A stretch of DNA of 32,709 nt from Mesorhizobium sp. Its GTDB lineage: Bacteria; Pseudomonadota; Alphaproteobacteria; Rhizobiales; Rhizobiaceae. Each line of letters starts with the position of its first letter. Position 1 is the first letter of the stretch. The stretch spans positions 1-32,709 of the forward strand of contig JAPUFC010000097.1 in the NCBI GenBank assembly GCA_027492275.1. Direction: 5' to 3'. A program made the translations under genes and the position numbers. This document shows positions 1-10,154 of the stretch, piece by piece. The notes under the pieces were generated by a model. The model was given only the letters and a program-made list of their open reading frames with translations. It made no database searches and was not told where the DNA came from.

Positions 1-539
1 TCAACAAGCGTGAATACGGCCCCGGCCAGCACGGCCAGCGCCGCAAGGGCAAGCTGTCCGATTTCGGTATCCAGCTTCGCGCCAAGCAGAAGCTCAAGGG
101 CCATTACGGCGACATCTCCGAAAAGCAGTTCCGCCGCACCTATGACGAGGCGAACCGCCGCAAGGGCGACACCTCCGAGAATCTGATCGGCCTGCTCGAA
201 TCGCGCCTCGACGCGGTCGTGTACCGCGCCAAGTTCGTGCCGACCATTTTCGCCGCCCGCCAGTTCGTGAACCACGGCCACGTCAACGTGAACGGCAAGC
301 GCACCAACATCGGCTCATACCGCTGCAAGCCGGGCGACGTGATCGAGGTGCGCGAGAAGTCGAAGCAGCTCGTTTCGGTCCTCGAATCCGTGGCGCTCGC
401 CGAGCGCGACGTGCCGGACTACATCGAGGCCGACCACAACAAGATGGTCGCCACCTATGCCCGCGTGCCGGGCCTGGCCGACGTGCCGTTCGCCGTGCAG
501 ATGGAACCGAACCTGGTGGTCGAGTTCTACTCGCGCTGA
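1..539 (+). CDS. rpsD: 30S ribosomal protein S4 (5' partial)
   Basis: This is the C-terminal ~178 residues of S4, the primary 16S rRNA-binding protein that nucleates assembly of the small-subunit body. The first complete codon is at position 3 and the frame is open to the window edge, so the N-terminus is missing. Near the start the read-through gives [20 protein letters not shown], typical of S4. The S4 RNA-binding domain follows, with the segment from [10 protein letters not shown] through [18 protein letters not shown] to [12 protein letters not shown]. The C-terminal FYSR is also characteristic. A strong intrinsic terminator begins 25 bases after the stop, so rpsD ends its own transcript. 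Assignment is certain; only the 5' end is unknown. Confidence 0.98.
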   Translation, partial: NKREYGPGQHGQRRKGKLSDFGIQLRAKQKLKGHYGDISEKQFRRTYDEANRRKGDTSENLIGLLESRLDAVVYRAKFVPTIFAARQFVNHGHVNVNGKRTNIGSYRCKPGDVIEVREKSKQLVSVLESVALAERDVPDYIEADHNKMVATYARVPGLADVPFAVQMEPNLVVEFYSR

Positions 540-563
540 CCGGCTTTGCAGCCGACGCATGCC

Positions 564-593
564 GGGGCCGCCTTCGCGCGGCCCCTTTCTTTT
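564..593 (+). terminator. Rho-independent terminator of rpsD
   Basis: A perfect 8-bp stem, GGGGCCGC (564-571) with GCGGCCCC (578-585), encloses a 6-base loop and is followed at once by TTTCTTTT (586-593). The stem is very GC-rich and the T-run is nearly uninterrupted, which is the textbook arrangement. It lies 25 bases after the rpsD stop and about 80-100 bases before the next gene. Confidence 0.9.
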
Positions 594-688
594 GGCGGCC
601 TTTCGCGGGCGAGAAAGCTGGCGGCCATATTGTCGTTTGCCGGCGGCGGGCCTAGAACGGCGGCTTCGAAGCAGGGATGCGTGACACC

Positions 689-1381
689 ATGACCGGAACG
701 ACCGACGCGCCTTACCCGGCGCTGCTCGCCTGGTGGCCGGTGCTCGCCGCCGCGCTCGTGGTGATCGGGCTGATCGTCGGGCTTCCGGCCGAGCAGGATG
801 GCCATCTCACCTCCGTCGTGATGGAGGGCGGGCCGGTGGAGACGATCACCGCGCTCGGCTACGGCCTCTGCGCCGTGCTGGTGGTCGGCCTGTGGATGGC
901 CGGCCTGCCGCTCACCATCCCGCCGCTATCGGCCGCCGTGGTGCTGCTGGCCATGGGCGCGCGGGAGCTGGACCTCCATCATACCCCCTGGACGATGAGC
1001 ATCAGCAAGATTCACTTCTACACCTCGCCGGACGTGCCGCTGGCGGAAAAGCTGCTGGCCGTGGCGATCCTCGCGGTGATCGTCTGGTCGCTCTGGCGGC
1101 TCGGGCGCGGCGGCGTGCATGCCTTCGTCTCGGCGCTGCGGCGCGGCAATCCGGTGTCCTGGGCCGTTCTCATCGCCGCCGGCCTCGTCGTGGCATCGAA
1201 GCTCTGCGACGGGTTCGGCCGCAATCTCCGGGCCGTCGGGCTGAACGCCGGTCCAACGCTGCGGATAGAATTCAACAAGATCGAGGAATTGCTGGAACTG
1301 GGCATCCCGCTTTTCGTGCTGGCGGGCATCGTCTGTTTCGTGATAGCCAACCGCAGGGGCAAGGGCGCCATCCATGCTTGA
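689..1381 (+). CDS. Polytopic inner-membrane protein of unknown function
   Basis: I do not recognise a family. The protein has about six hydrophobic segments: near residues 12-31, 50-70, 73-90, 118-136, 155-172 and 205-223. A polar loop between the third and fourth reads [16 protein letters not shown], and a cytosolic-looking loop before the last helix is rich in charged residues ([12 protein letters not shown]). An in-frame ATG also exists at 677, but the only Shine-Dalgarno-like stretch (AGGG, 673-676) directly abuts that codon. The ATG at 689, 12 bases downstream of AGGG, is therefore preferred, giving about 230 residues. The stop overlaps the start of ttcA by 8 bases, so the two genes are probably co-translated. 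The function cannot be inferred beyond being a membrane protein. Confidence 0.75.
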   Translation: MTGTTDAPYPALLAWWPVLAAALVVIGLIVGLPAEQDGHLTSVVMEGGPVETITALGYGLCAVLVVGLWMAGLPLTIPPLSAAVVLLAMGARELDLHHTPWTMSISKIHFYTSPDVPLAEKLLAVAILAVIVWSLWRLGRGGVHAFVSALRRGNPVSWAVLIAAGLVVASKLCDGFGRNLRAVGLNAGPTLRIEFNKIEELLELGIPLFVLAGIVCFVIANRRGKGAIHA

Positions 1382-2231
1382 TGTCGTGAAGGACGGCGCG
1401 GCGGACGCGGTCCATCCGATGTTCCGCGCCGTGCCGGACACGGTCGAGTTCGGCAAGCTGCGGAAACGCCTGCTGCGGCAGGCGCGCCAGGCAATAGACG
1501 ACTTCGCCATGGTGCGACCCGGCGACCGCTGGCTGGTGGCGCTGTCGGGCGGCAAGGATTCCTACGGGCTGCTGGCGGTGCTGCTCGACCTCAAGTGGCG
1601 CGGCCTGCTGCCGGTCGAGCTGCTGGCCTGCAACCTCGACCAGGGGCAGCCGAACTTCCCCAAGCACATCCTGCCGGAGTTCCTGACGGGACTGGGCGTG
1701 CGGCATCGCATCGAGTACCAGGACACCTATTCGATCGTCACCGACAAGATCGAGGCGGGCAAGACCTATTGCTCGCTGTGCTCGCGGTTGCGGCGCGGCC
1801 ATCTCTACCGCATCGCGCGGGAGGAGGGGTGCTCCGCCCTGGTGCTCGGCCACCACCGCGAGGACATTCTGGAGACGTTTTTCATGAACCTCTTCCACGG
1901 CGGCCGGCTGGCGGCGATGCCGCCCAAGCTGCTCAACGACGAGGGCGATCTGTGCGTGCTGCGCCCGCTGAGCTTCTGCGCCGAGGCCGACCTCGCGAAG
2001 TTCGCTTCGGCGATGGCCTTCCCGATCATCCCCTGCGATCTTTGCGGCAGCCAGGAGGGGCTTCAGCGCAACGTCATGAAGTCGATGCTGGACGATATCG
2101 AGCGCCGCATGCCGGGCCGCAAGGACACGATGATCCGCGCCCTCGCCAATGTGCGGCCCTCGCACCTTCTGGACCGCGGCATCTTCGATTTCGCCGGCAT
2201 CGCGCCGCCGGCCGAGCGCGGCGACGCCTGA
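1374..2231 (+). CDS. ttcA: tRNA 2-thiocytidine(32) synthetase TtcA
   Basis: TtcA is a cytosolic Fe-S enzyme that thiolates cytidine 32 in the anticodon loop of certain tRNAs, using ATP to adenylate the target base. The 285-residue product has the PP-loop SGGKDS at residues 58-63, the first cysteine motif CSLC at 133-136 within [12 protein letters not shown], and the second at CDLC (221-224). These are the cluster-binding cysteines expected of TtcA and separate it from TilS and other PP-loop enzymes. Other conserved stretches are [19 protein letters not shown] and the C-terminal [10 protein letters not shown]. The start codon lies inside the end of the preceding membrane-protein gene (8-base overlap), pointing to translational coupling. 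Length and motifs match intact family members. Confidence 0.95.
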   Translation: MLDVVKDGAADAVHPMFRAVPDTVEFGKLRKRLLRQARQAIDDFAMVRPGDRWLVALSGGKDSYGLLAVLLDLKWRGLLPVELLACNLDQGQPNFPKHILPEFLTGLGVRHRIEYQDTYSIVTDKIEAGKTYCSLCSRLRRGHLYRIAREEGCSALVLGHHREDILETFFMNLFHGGRLAAMPPKLLNDEGDLCVLRPLSFCAEADLAKFASAMAFPIIPCDLCGSQEGLQRNVMKSMLDDIERRMPGRKDTMIRALANVRPSHLLDRGIFDFAGIAPPAERGDA

Positions 2232-2253
2232 GGCGCCGTCAGTGGCCGCCCCG

Positions 2254-3510
2254 TCAGTGGCCGTCCTTGTGTCCGGGCGCGTGCGACCGGAACAGCCGCC
2301 CCTTCTCGCCGACCAGCACGATCAGGATGCCGATGGCCGCCACGCCCGCATAGCCGGCGGCCAGCGGTGTCGTCGTGCCGTCGAAGGACTGTCCGATCAG
2401 GACGCCGATGATGCCGCCCCCGATGGTCTGGATGAAGCCCTGCACCGAGGAGGCCGAGCCGGCGAGATGGCCCAGCGGCTCCATGGCGATGGAGTTGAAG
2501 TTGGACCCGATCCAGCCGAACTGGAACATCGCGGCGGCGAACAGCGCGATGAAGGCCGCCAGCGGTACTGGGCCGGACAGAGACCACAGGAACCAGATCA
2601 GGCTGACCACCATGAAGCCGAGGATGGCGGCGTGCGAGAGCCGGCGCATGCCCAGCTTCATGACCAGCCGTGAATTGAGGAACGACGACAGCGCCATCAT
2701 CGAGGCGATGCCGGCGAAGACCAGCGGAAACCACACGCCGAGCCCGTATATGTCGATATAGATCTGCTGGGCCGAGTTGATGAAGCCGAACAGCGCGCCG
2801 AACATGATGGCCGACGCCAGCGTGTAGCTGATCGAGGTCCGGTTGGTGAGGACGACACGGAACGCCTTGCCGATCGACGTGAGGGTGAAGGGCCTGCGAT
2901 CCTCGGGATGCATCGTCTCCGGCAGCCGCAGCGCCACCCAGACCAGGACGGCCGCCCCAAGCAGCCCCATGCCGGTGAAGATGAAATGCCAGTTGGCGAA
3001 CAGCATCATCAACTGGCCGATGCTCGGCGCGATCACCGGCACAACCATGAAGGTCATGAAGATCAGCGACATGACCTCCGCCATCGCGCGGCCGCCGAAT
3101 CGGTCGCGCACGATGGAGACGGCGATCACGCGGGTGGAGGCCGCGCCGGCGCCCTGAATGAAGCGCAGCGCCAGCAGCGTCTCGAAATTCGGCGAGAAGG
3201 CCGCGGCGAAGGCCGCTATCACGTAGACGGTGAGGCCGAACAGCAGCGGCTTGCGCCGGCCATAGCGGTCGGAGAGCGGCCCGTAGGGCAGCAGGGCGAG
3301 CCCCATGCCGAGGAAATAGGCCGAGATCACGTACTGGCGGTGATTCTCGTTCTCGACGCCGAGGCTGGCGCCGATCTGCTGCAGTCCCGGCAGCATGATG
3401 TCGATGGCCAGCGCGTTGAGCGACATCACCGCAGCGGCCAGCGCGATGAACTCCCATTTCCCGATCGAAAGCGCCTTGTCCTGCGCGGGAGACGCGACTG
3501 GCTGGTCCAT
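2254..3510 (-). CDS. Bcr/CflA-type MFS drug exporter
   Basis: This 418-residue major facilitator has about 12 hydrophobic helices. MFS motif A, GPLSDRYGRRKP, lies at residues 77-88 between helices 2 and 3. Helix 1 carries AIDIMLPGL (35-43), the D-x-x-LP signature of the Bcr/CflA drug:H+ antiporter subfamily, and helix 4 carries RFIQGAGAA. Members export chloramphenicol, bicyclomycin or other small compounds; the substrate here cannot be read from sequence. A TTG at 3519 would add three residues, but the ATG at 3510 is preferred. Neither has a strong ribosome-binding site. The gene converges on ttcA with 22 bases between stops. It lies downstream of grxD on the same strand, separated by about 100 bases containing two small hairpins. 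Confidence 0.9.
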   Translation of the reverse strand: MDQPVASPAQDKALSIGKWEFIALAAAVMSLNALAIDIMLPGLQQIGASLGVENENHRQYVISAYFLGMGLALLPYGPLSDRYGRRKPLLFGLTVYVIAAFAAAFSPNFETLLALRFIQGAGAASTRVIAVSIVRDRFGGRAMAEVMSLIFMTFMVVPVIAPSIGQLMMLFANWHFIFTGMGLLGAAVLVWVALRLPETMHPEDRRPFTLTSIGKAFRVVLTNRTSISYTLASAIMFGALFGFINSAQQIYIDIYGLGVWFPLVFAGIASMMALSSFLNSRLVMKLGMRRLSHAAILGFMVVSLIWFLWSLSGPVPLAAFIALFAAAMFQFGWIGSNFNSIAMEPLGHLAGSASSVQGFIQTIGGGIIGVLIGQSFDGTTTPLAAGYAGVAAIGILIVLVGEKGRLFRSHAPGHKDGH

Positions 3511-3543
3511 GAAAAGCAATCCGTAAAAGAACCAAGGGGACGC

Positions 3544-3601
3544 GAAGCGGCTGGCGCTTCCGTCCCGAGGTTAAAAATATACCGTGATGGCGCGAAGCGC
3601 C
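3544..3601 (-). terminator. Pair of small inverted repeats downstream of grxD
   Basis: Two perfect hairpins lie between the grxD stop and the exporter gene: GGCGC-GAA-GCGCC at 3589-3601, and GAAGCG (3544-3549) with CGCTTC (3555-3560). Read on the minus strand, the first is followed within about 12 bases by a short T-rich stretch (TATTTTTAA). They could weaken or end the grxD transcript, but neither has an immediate T-run, so this is tentative. Confidence 0.35.
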
Positions 3602-3611
3602 GGAACGATGA

Positions 3612-3947
3612 TCAGGCCGCGCCTTTGACGCTCACGCCCTTCTCGTCGAAAAACGACTGGAGTTCCCCGGCCTGGAACATCTCGCGGATGATGTCGCAAC
3701 CGCCCACGAACTCGCCCTTGACGTAGAGCTGCGGAATCGTCGGCCAGTTGGAATAATCCTTGATCCCCTGCCTGAGGTCGTTCGATGTCAGGACGTTGAC
3801 GCCCTTGTAGTCCACGCCGAGATAATCGAGGATCTGGACGACCTGCCCGGAGAATCCGCACTGCGGAAAGCCCGGCGTCCCCTTCATGAAAAGCACGACG
3901 TCGTTGCTCTTCACTTCACTGTCGATGAAATCTGCGATCGCGGTCAT
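3612..3947 (-). CDS. grxD: Monothiol glutaredoxin, Grx4 family
   Basis: This 111-residue single-domain glutaredoxin carries the monothiol active site CGFS at residues 30-33, preceded by [10 protein letters not shown]. It also has the glutathione-contacting stretch WPTIPQLYV (about 68-76) and GGCDI (82-86). Grx4 proteins bind a [2Fe-2S] cluster with glutathione as a homodimer, or as a heterodimer with BolA-type proteins, and take part in Fe-S delivery and iron sensing. A BolA-family gene lies immediately upstream on the same strand (119-base gap), matching the partnership known for the family. The length equals that of typical short bacterial Grx4 proteins. Confidence 0.96.
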   Translation of the reverse strand: MTAIADFIDSEVKSNDVVLFMKGTPGFPQCGFSGQVVQILDYLGVDYKGVNVLTSNDLRQGIKDYSNWPTIPQLYVKGEFVGGCDIIREMFQAGELQSFFDEKGVSVKGAA

Positions 3948-4066
3948 GGAGCTAGCCTTTCCTTCTCCGGTTCAAGGCCGGAATGGATCTCCTCTCACCT
4001 CTAGATAGAAGATCGATGCGGCTGTGTCGAGATGCGCCGGGCCCGGCTCGCGGCCGCCGGCGCCGC

Positions 4067-4300
4067 TCAGTCGGGCGTGCCGGTCTGAAGCGCCAGCGCG
4101 TGGAGAACCCCGCCCATATTGCCTTTCAGGGCGTTGTAGACCATCTGGTGCTGCTGCACGCGGCTCTTTCCGCGAAAGCTTTCGGCCACCACCTCCGCCG
4201 CGTAGTGGTCCCCGTCGCCCGCGAGGTCGCGGATCGTGACCCTGGCGTCCGGGATGCCTTCCCGGATCAGCCTCTCGATGTCGCGGGCGTCCATTGCCAC
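4067..4300 (-). CDS. BolA-family protein, Grx4 partner
   Basis: This BolA/IbaG-type protein of about 77 residues contains the conserved SFRGKSRVQQHQMVYNAL core and the C-terminal LHALALQT of the family. The histidine in VQQHQ is the family's likely cluster ligand in the BolA-Grx heterocomplex. The start is decided by the ribosome-binding site: AAGGGAG lies 8 bases before a GTG at 4300 (protein M-A-M-D-A-R-D), but 14 bases before the ATG at 4294. An open frame continues to 4360 but has no sensible start signal. Position directly upstream of grxD supports a joint role in Fe-S trafficking. Family members are often labelled transcriptional regulators, but the chaperone role with Grx4 is better supported. 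Confidence 0.93.
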   Translation of the reverse strand: MAMDARDIERLIREGIPDARVTIRDLAGDGDHYAAEVVAESFRGKSRVQQHQMVYNALKGNMGGVLHALALQTGTPD

Positions 4301-4372
4301 GTGAGTCGCTCCCTTAGTCGCCGTCGGACCTGATATGGCCGCGTGAGGGGGCGAGGTCAATGTGGGGCAGGT

Positions 4373-4669
4373 CTACGAAGCGGCTTTGACGCCGGCCACC
4401 GGGACGGTCTCGATGCGCGCGCCGAAGCCGGCGATCAGCGGCTTCGCCCTGCCGATGGCGGCCTGCACGGCCGGCAGGGACAGGGACGCGGCATGGCTGT
4501 CCTTGTCGTCCCACACCTCCGTCACCCACAGCGCGTCGCGGTTGGAGGTGTCCTCGGCGATGACGTAGCTCAGGCAGCCCGGCATTGCGCCGGTCGCCTC
4601 CGCCAGTATGGCGAGCAGCTCGTCGCGCCTGCCGGGCGCTGCGATCATCTGGCCGATCAGTCCGTACAT
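4373..4669 (-). CDS. ABM-domain (antibiotic biosynthesis monooxygenase-like) protein
   Basis: This 98-residue protein has the ferredoxin-like ABM fold pattern. It opens with MYGLIGQMIAAPGRRDELL (strand 1 and helix 1), then GCLSYVIAEDTSNRDALWVTEVWDD (strands 2-3), then a helix DSHAASLSLPAVQAAI. Small proteins of this fold include quinol monooxygenases such as YgiN and other cofactor-free oxygenases or heme-binding proteins. Nothing in the sequence shows which applies. AGGG lies 5 bases before the ATG. It sits between purL and bolA on the same strand with short gaps (47 and 72 bases), so it is probably carried on the same transcript without a role in purine synthesis. Confidence 0.85.
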   Translation of the reverse strand: MYGLIGQMIAAPGRRDELLAILAEATGAMPGCLSYVIAEDTSNRDALWVTEVWDDKDSHAASLSLPAVQAAIGRAKPLIAGFGARIETVPVAGVKAAS

Positions 4670-4716
4670 GGCAGCCCTGACTGTTCCTGGTCGCGTCGCG
4701 GCCGAGAATGGCCTTC

Positions 4717-6963
<2,247 letters not shown>

Positions 6964-7112
6964 CAGCCCGTCCGGTCCGTTGGCGATTGGGGCTTCCTAA
7001 AGCGCGAAACGGCGCGGTCCGCAAGGATGGCCGCCGCGCTCAGCACAAGAAACAGCGCTGCGAGACCAACGGCGGGAGCCGCGGCGCTCGATCGTGACAG
7101 CCGGATCGTGCG

Positions 7113-7523
7113 TCAGGCGGCGCCCGCGCACGACGGGTTGCCGCCCTGCCACCGCGCGAGATCGGCGCTGATGCGCTGGCCGACCGGCTCGCCCATCAGC
7201 GGGCCGAACACGTCGACCCGCGAGGAGCCGCCCTTGGCCTGCACCACCAGCAGCGGCCGGCCGCCGAAATTGTTGGCCGGCACCAGCAGGAAGCGCGGCT
7301 GTCCGCTCATCGAGTTGAGCTCGTTGGCGAAGCGGTAGGCGCGGAAGGCGGGGTCCTTGCTGGCGAACCAGCATTTGTGCGCGGCGATGGCGACCTGCTC
7401 CATGACCCGCAGCGATGCGCTCTTGCCGCCGCCGGAAGCGGGGGGGCGTTTCGGCTCGGACTGGCAGCCGGCGAGGAGACCCAGGCAGGCCAGCGCGGCG
7501 GCGAGGAAGCGGACTGTCTGCAT
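7113..7523 (-). CDS. Small predicted lipoprotein inside the pur run
   Basis: Starting at the ATG at 7523 gives 136 residues with a lipoprotein signal peptide: MQTVRF, a hydrophobic stretch, then the lipobox LLAGC with Cys20 as the lipidation site. After processing, a Pro/Ser/Gly linker (PKRPPASGGGKSASL) precedes a globular part of about 95 residues containing KCWFASKDPAFRAYRFANEL and RPLLVVQAKGG. The ending PSCAGAA holds a second cysteine that could pair with the one in KCWF. I do not recognise a named family; it looks like a conserved envelope lipoprotein of Rhizobiales. It lies between purQ and purL on the same strand (69 bases after purQ), an unusual place for an envelope protein. Confidence 0.82.
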   Translation of the reverse strand: MQTVRFLAAALACLGLLAGCQSEPKRPPASGGGKSASLRVMEQVAIAAHKCWFASKDPAFRAYRFANELNSMSGQPRFLLVPANNFGGRPLLVVQAKGGSSRVDVFGPLMGEPVGQRISADLARWQGGNPSCAGAA

Positions 7524-7592
7524 GGCCGTCCTGTCTCCGTACGGGTCGATGGTCGATGGGAAATCAGGCCGGGTCGACGCCTCGGCCAAAGG

Positions 7593-8264
7593 TCAGGCGG
7601 CCTCGAGCCCCAGCGCGCTTTCGAACAGGCCGCGCCCGTCCGTGCCGCCATGCGCCGCCTCGATCAGGTTTTCGGGGTGGGGCATCATGCCGAGCACGTT
7701 GCCCTTCTCGTTCATGATTCCGGCGATGTCGTTGACCGAGCCGTTGGGGTTGGTGCCCTCGGCGTAGCGGAACACGACCTGCCCGTTGCCCTCGATGCGC
7801 CCCAGGGTCTCGGCGTCGGCGAAATAGTTGCCGTCGTGATGCGCCACGGGGCAGCGCAGCACCTGTCCGGCGCGGTAGCTGCGCGTGAAGGCGGTGTTGG
7901 CGTTGGCCACCGAGAGCTTCACCTCGCGGCAGACAAACCTCAGCGAGCTGTTGCGCATCAGCGCGCCGGGCAGAAGGCCGGCCTCGACCAGGATCTGGAA
8001 GCCGTTGCACACCCCGATGACCATCGCGCCGGCGGCGGCCTTTTCCGCCACCGCCCGCATGACGGGCATGCGCGCCGCGATCGCGCCGCAGCGCAGATAG
8101 TCGCCGTAGGAGAATCCGCCGGGAATGACGATCAGGTCCACGTCTGGGATGGCTGTGTCCGTCTCCCACACGGTCGCCGGCGCATGGCCGGAGATCTTGG
8201 TCAGCGCCGCGATCATGTCGCGGTCGCGGTTGAGGCCCGGCAGCAGGACGACGGCGGATTTCAT
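7593..8264 (-). CDS. purQ: Phosphoribosylformylglycinamidine synthase, glutaminase subunit PurQ
   Basis: PurQ is the class I glutamine amidotransferase that hydrolyses glutamine and channels ammonia to PurL. The 223-residue protein has the oxyanion/strand motif [14 protein letters not shown] (46-58), the nucleophile elbow GVCNGFQ with Cys86, and the His/Glu pair in MMPHPE (His196, Glu198). All three catalytic residues are present. The start codon overlaps the stop of the upstream coiled-coil ORF (ATGA), implying coupled translation. Length fits stand-alone PurQ. Confidence 0.98.
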   Translation of the reverse strand: MKSAVVLLPGLNRDRDMIAALTKISGHAPATVWETDTAIPDVDLIVIPGGFSYGDYLRCGAIAARMPVMRAVAEKAAAGAMVIGVCNGFQILVEAGLLPGALMRNSSLRFVCREVKLSVANANTAFTRSYRAGQVLRCPVAHHDGNYFADAETLGRIEGNGQVVFRYAEGTNPNGSVNDIAGIMNEKGNVLGMMPHPENLIEAAHGGTDGRGLFESALGLEAA

Positions 8265-8494
8265 GGTCTGTCGAAAGGCCTTTGCGGCTCGGCGAATTCG
8301 TGCAGTTCGAGACGGCGCTCGATGCGGTCGAGGCGCTCGTCGTGGCGATCCAGACGGCGGTTGACGCCGGCGACGGCCTCCTCCGTGCCGGTCATGCGCT
8401 TCTTGATCTCGTGCAGGTCGAATTTGATCTCGGAGAGATCGGTGTGCATCCGCTTCAGCAGCTCGTACATCAATTCGTTGGTGACTTCGGCCAT
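8261..8494 (-). CDS. Small coiled-coil protein between purS and purQ
   Basis: A 77-residue, highly charged helical protein. Residues from about 5 to 68 show heptad-like spacing of hydrophobics ([18 protein letters not shown], then [21 protein letters not shown]), predicting a long coiled coil with a break near the MTGTEE segment. There is no signal peptide or transmembrane helix. Similar short coiled-coil proteins are scattered through Rhizobiales genomes, with no function known to me. An upstream in-frame ATG at 8506 lies inside the gap after purS, but the ATG at 8494 (MAEVTNELM) matches how such proteins usually begin. It starts 14 bases after purS and overlaps purQ by 4 bases, so it is firmly embedded in the FGAM synthase operon. 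Confidence 0.82.
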   Translation of the reverse strand: MAEVTNELMYELLKRMHTDLSEIKFDLHEIKKRMTGTEEAVAGVNRRLDRHDERLDRIERRLELHEFAEPQRPFDRP

Positions 8495-8508
8495 CGTCGC
8501 CTGCAACC

Positions 8509-8751
8509 TCAGGTGAGGGTCACACTATAATTCTCGATCACCGTGTTCGCCAGAAGCTTGTCGCACATGGCCTTGAGGTCGGCCTCGGCCGCTGCGCGGT
8601 CACTTGATTGCAGCTCCAAATCGAAGACCTTGCCCTGGCGTACCGAGCCCACGCCGCCGAAGCCGAGGCCGCCAAGCGCATGCTCGATGGCCTTGCCCTG
8701 CGGGTCGAGCACGCCGTTCTTCAGGGTGACGGTGATACGGGCCTTGATCAC
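8509..8751 (-). CDS. purS: Phosphoribosylformylglycinamidine synthase subunit PurS
   Basis: PurS is the small dimeric protein that bridges PurL and PurQ in the multi-subunit FGAM synthase. The product is 80 residues: [20 protein letters not shown] opens it, followed by the conserved [19 protein letters not shown] and a C-terminal helix with [14 protein letters not shown]. The start is a GTG at 8751; a GAGGA sequence lies 8 bases before it, and no ATG is available at the right place. The gene begins 11 bases after the purC stop, consistent with purC-purS co-transcription. Confidence 0.95.
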   Translation of the reverse strand: MIKARITVTLKNGVLDPQGKAIEHALGGLGFGGVGSVRQGKVFDLELQSSDRAAAEADLKAMCDKLLANTVIENYSVTLT

Positions 8752-8762
8752 GCCGGAAATCC

Positions 8763-9554
8763 TCAGTGCTTCGTGCCTTTGGGGTCGCTCGACGCCACCA
8801 GAACGGGGCCGGTCGGGCGCGGCGGCTCGTTCTCGTTCATGATGCCGAGCCGGCGCGCGACCTCCTGATAGGCCTCGACCAGCCCGCCCATGTCGCGGCG
8901 GAAGCGGTCCTTGTCGAGCTTGTCCTGCGTCGCCACGTCCCACAGCCGGCACGAATCCGGCGAGATCTCGTCGGCGACGACGATGCGCATCATGTCGCCC
9001 TCGTAGAGCCGGCCGCACTCCATCTTGAAGTCGACGAGCTGGATGCCGACGCCCATGAACAGGCCGGAGAGGAAGTCGTTGACGCGGATGGCCAGCGCCA
9101 TGATGTCGTCGATCTCCTGCGGGCTCGCCCAGCCGAAGGCGGTGATGTGCTCTTCCGAGACCATCGGGTCGTCCAGCGCGTCGGCCTTGTAGTAGAACTC
9201 GATGATCGAGCGCGGCAGGACGGTGCCTTCCTCCATGCCGAGGCGCTTGGCCAGCGAGCCGGCGGCGATGTTGCGCACCACCACCTCGAGCGGGATGATC
9301 TCGACTTCCTTGATCAACTGCTCGCGCATGTTCAGCCGGCGGATGAAATGCGTCGGGATGCCCATGCGGTTGAGATGGTTGAAGATATGCTCAGAGATGC
9401 GGTTGTTGAGCACGCCCTTGCCGTCGACCACTTCGTGCTTCTTCTTGTTGAAGGCGGTGGCGTCGTCCTTGAAGAACTGGATCAGCGTTCCCGGCTCCGG
9501 CCCCTCATAGAGGATCTTGGCCTTGCCTTCGTAGATGCGGCGGCGGTTTTTCAT
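8763..9554 (-). CDS. purC: SAICAR synthase PurC
   Basis: PurC ligates aspartate to CAIR with ATP to give SAICAR, in the purine pathway. The 263-residue protein has [15 protein letters not shown] near the N-terminus, FKDDATAFN, the conserved [16 protein letters not shown], and the substrate/ATP segment [12 protein letters not shown] followed by [15 protein letters not shown]. An upstream extension open to 9632 has no supporting ribosome-binding site. The C-terminal tail after [10 protein letters not shown] is longer than the catalytic core needs and is rich in Pro, Ser and Lys. It is the first gene of the minus-strand purine run and is divergent from the zeta-subunit gene across about 260 bases. 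Confidence 0.97.
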   Translation of the reverse strand: MKNRRRIYEGKAKILYEGPEPGTLIQFFKDDATAFNKKKHEVVDGKGVLNNRISEHIFNHLNRMGIPTHFIRRLNMREQLIKEVEIIPLEVVVRNIAAGSLAKRLGMEEGTVLPRSIIEFYYKADALDDPMVSEEHITAFGWASPQEIDDIMALAIRVNDFLSGLFMGVGIQLVDFKMECGRLYEGDMMRIVVADEISPDSCRLWDVATQDKLDKDRFRRDMGGLVEAYQEVARRLGIMNENEPPRPTGPVLVASSDPKGTKH

Positions 9555-9817
9555 CGGACGTGTCTCTGGATTGCGGGCGCCGGCGACGGCCATCCGGCGG
9601 TCATGACATAATGCGGCGACGGTGGCTTTCAACCGCGCTCTCTATCGCAAGCACGGTCTTTGCTCAATCGCGAAATCCCGCCGTCAACCGCTTTCCGCTT
9701 CGAAATACCGCATCGCGGCAAGCCCGGGCGTATTGACCCGGAGGCGGCCTTTTGTTTTCTGCATGCCGACGCCATATCGAGGGCCCGAGGGAATCGGGGT
9801 CGCTACCGGAGGAACGC
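9555..9817. promoter_or_regulatory. Divergent intergenic region, purC / zeta subunit
   Basis: This 263-base gap must hold the promoters for the minus-strand purC run and the plus-strand zeta-subunit gene. I see no convincing -35/-10 pair, riboswitch fold or PurR-like palindrome. GGAGGAA at 9808-9814 is the strong ribosome-binding site for the plus-strand gene. Confidence 0.4.
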
Positions 9818-10138
9818 ATGAGCAGCATGAAGGACCGCGAAGAGGGTTTCGAGCGCAAGTTCGCCTTCGACGAGGAACTGAAGTTCAAGGCAACGGCCCG
9901 GCGCAACAAGCTGCTCGGCCTGTGGGCGGCCGAGAAGCTGGGCAAGACCGGCCCGGATGCCGAAGCCTATGCCAAAGAAGTGGTCGCGGCGGATTTCCAG
10001 GAAGCCGGCGACGGCGATGTGCTGCGCAAGGTGGCGGGCGACCTCGATGCGGCCGGCGCGGGCCAGACCGAGCAGCAGGTTCGCGCCGTCATGGACGAGC
10101 TTCTGGCGAAGGCCGTCGAGCAGATCCGCAACAGCTAG
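9818..10138 (+). CDS. F1-ATPase inhibitor zeta subunit (DUF1476)
   Basis: This 106-residue, almost fully helical and charged protein opens MSSMKDREEGFERKFAFDEELKFKA and continues RRNKLLGLWAAEKLG, the signature of DUF1476. In Paracoccus denitrificans this family is the zeta subunit, which binds F1 through its N-terminal region and blocks rotation in the ATP-hydrolysis direction. In rhizobial relatives the inhibitory strength differs between species, so activity here is unproven. A strong GGAGGAA precedes the ATG. No other ATP synthase genes are in the window. The next gene, a class II aldolase, follows in 16 bases and may share the transcript. Confidence 0.93.
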   Translation: MSSMKDREEGFERKFAFDEELKFKATARRNKLLGLWAAEKLGKTGPDAEAYAKEVVAADFQEAGDGDVLRKVAGDLDAAGAGQTEQQVRAVMDELLAKAVEQIRNS

Positions 10139-10154
10139 CACGGAGCCCGGCGCC

